64,000 nucleotides of DNA. Origin: JACPYM01 sp963699175. GTDB taxonomy: Bacteria > Acidobacteriota > Blastocatellia > RBC074. Numbering within the stretch: position 1 is the stretch's first letter; every line of letters starts with the position of its first letter. The stretch lies in NCBI GenBank assembly GCA_963699175.1, contig OY969418.1:7316001-7380000 (forward strand), in the 5' to 3' direction. The position numbers and the translations under genes were made by a program. This document shows positions 63,071 through 64,000 of this stretch, piece after piece. Under the pieces are notes generated by a model. That model was not told the DNA's origin. It was given only the letters and a program-made list of their open reading frames with translations, and did not search any database.

Positions 63071-63210
63071 GCGTGGGAATGGCCTCGGCAGGGTGGATTT
63101 GAAGACTGCTGCGATTGCAAGTTGAAGATTGGTCTTTATAATTTGCAGCCGGTTGGTTGTGTACATTCACCCATTGATTGCACCATATTGATTGCCGAGG
63201 AAGCGACTTC

Positions 63211-64000
63211 ATGCCATCTCCCAACGCGAAAGTGCCGAAAGTTTTTATCAGCTATAGCCACGATTCGCACGTGCAGCTTGACCGCGTGCTGGCGCTGGCC
63301 GACCGGCTGCGCGCAGAAGGGATTGATTGCAACCTTGATCAATATGAATCCACGCAGCCGCAACGCTGGCCAAGTTGGATGAACGAACAGTTCCGTGCCG
63401 CTGATTTCATCCTGGTTGTCTGTACTGAGATTTATTGCCGTCGCTTCGAGGGGCGTGAAGAGTCGGGCAAAGGCATGGGCGCGAAATGGGAAGGCGCAAT
63501 CATTACCAGCGAATTGTACCGGGATGAAACGCTCAATCGGCGCTTCATCCCAATTATCTTTGCTGCCGAAGATGCCGCACAAGTGCCGGAACAATTGCGG
63601 GATTACACGCGCTATCTGGTGACGGACGAGCAGGGCTACGAAGCGCTTTACCGACGCCTGACCAAGCAGCCGCGCGTGGTCAAACCGCCGCTCGGACAGG
63701 TGCAGACATTCGAGCCGGTCAATAAGCTGAACGCCTTGCCCGACGAGAACCGGCAACAGGAGTTTCCAGTGATTGAAGCGGAAGTCGCTCACCCATCTTC
63801 ACATCAGAGTGTCGCCACACTCACTCCATCGCTAGTTACTGAACCTGTTAGAGCGCCAGTCAAAGAACCGGAGACGCCCTGGCAAGAACAACACGACAAG
63901 GTTGAAGTGAAGAACCCAACCCGTCAGCTAGCGCCACTAAGCAGCCGGCGCAGAAGACTGATCTTAGCAAGCGGCGTATTGGTGATGGGGTTGGCAATCG
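63211..64000 (+). CDS. SEFIR-domain protein, C-terminus outside the window
   Basis: ATG 63211 follows CGAGGAAGCGACTTC. The 263 visible residues start with a SEFIR (TIR-related) domain, about 8-160: 'KVFISYSHDSHVQLDRVLAL', 'ADRLRAEGIDCNLDQYESTQ', 'PQRWPSWMNEQFRAADFILV', 'CTEIYCRRFEG', 'WEGAIITSELYRDETLNRRF', 'IPIIFAAED'. A Pro-rich linker and the start of a membrane helix ('LILASGVLVMGLAI') follow at the edge. Bacterial SEFIR proteins occur in immune-type signalling and with kinase, TPR or WD40 parts. The missing C-terminus would settle its role. Confidence 0.87.
   Translation, partial: MPSPNAKVPKVFISYSHDSHVQLDRVLALADRLRAEGIDCNLDQYESTQPQRWPSWMNEQFRAADFILVVCTEIYCRRFEGREESGKGMGAKWEGAIITSELYRDETLNRRFIPIIFAAEDAAQVPEQLRDYTRYLVTDEQGYEALYRRLTKQPRVVKPPLGQVQTFEPVNKLNALPDENRQQEFPVIEAEVAHPSSHQSVATLTPSLVTEPVRAPVKEPETPWQEQHDKVEVKNPTRQLAPLSSRRRRLILASGVLVMGLAI

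Overview
The window looks like chromosome of an Acidobacteriota member, most likely a Blastocatellia-like lineage. The supporting signs are proteins that join a CadC-type winged-helix domain to TolB/WD40-like repeats, secreted proteins ending in the 'VSPxQ(I/L)N' (TIGR03437-type) module, a DUF4097 protein beside an ECF sigma/anti-sigma pair, a very large NHL-repeat protein, and a small microcompartment locus. This is inferred from protein families; there is no rRNA in the window.

Region 1-2.8 kb holds a truncated winged-helix regulator, two small secreted proteins and gene relics. Region 2.8-12.4 kb is the accessory highlight. On the minus strand lies a very large gene for a PD-(D/E)xK-like nuclease joined to a STAND-type ATPase and a long helical C-terminal region, the architecture of AVAST-like anti-phage sensors. 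It has been broken by a 3,038-bp IS1-like transposon (8934-11971) with 25-bp terminal inverted repeats and an 8-bp target duplication (TTCTTTTC). Removing the transposon and one copy of the duplication restores the reading frame exactly. The transposon also carries four small genes, a class II tRNA-like gene with a GGC anticodon, a run of five hairpins that may be a structured RNA, and a 10-bp-periodic array. A single in-frame TAG separates the ATPase half from the 1,000-residue C-terminal half. The whole locus sits inside the relic of a TPR gene, so the insertions are nested.

Region 12.5-25 kb is mostly minus-strand housekeeping: a YcaQ/AlkX-type DNA glycosylase, hutU and hutH, a HigB/HigA-like toxin-antitoxin pair, a protein kinase fused to an FGE-sulfatase domain, uvrB, a DUF434 protein and a winged-helix/WD40-like regulator. 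Region 25-34 kb carries an aspartyl protease, a membrane protein, a YCII-like secreted protein, an SDR oxidoreductase, a TIGR03437-type protein, DUF4097/anti-sigma/ECF sigma, and a nucleotide-sugar epimerase.

Region 34.6-40 kb is one 1,797-residue NHL/PKD/IPT protein. Region 40-46.5 kb has an orphan AraC HTH, pgsA, nadE, a hicB-hicA-hicB cluster and a mini microcompartment locus (EutN vertex, BMC-H shell, small protein, class II aldolase) headed by the redox sensor Rex. Region 46.7-51.5 kb is ruvA-fic-ruvB-queA-rimI, with a Fic protein lodged between the two Holliday-junction genes. Region 51.7-64 kb holds a lysine-rich TPR protein, a PGRP-type amidase, a PA0069-type radical SAM protein, an S8 protease and a metalloprotease that share the same C-terminal module, a polytopic glycosyltransferase-like protein and a truncated SEFIR protein. 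Many intergenic gaps hold long inverted repeats.
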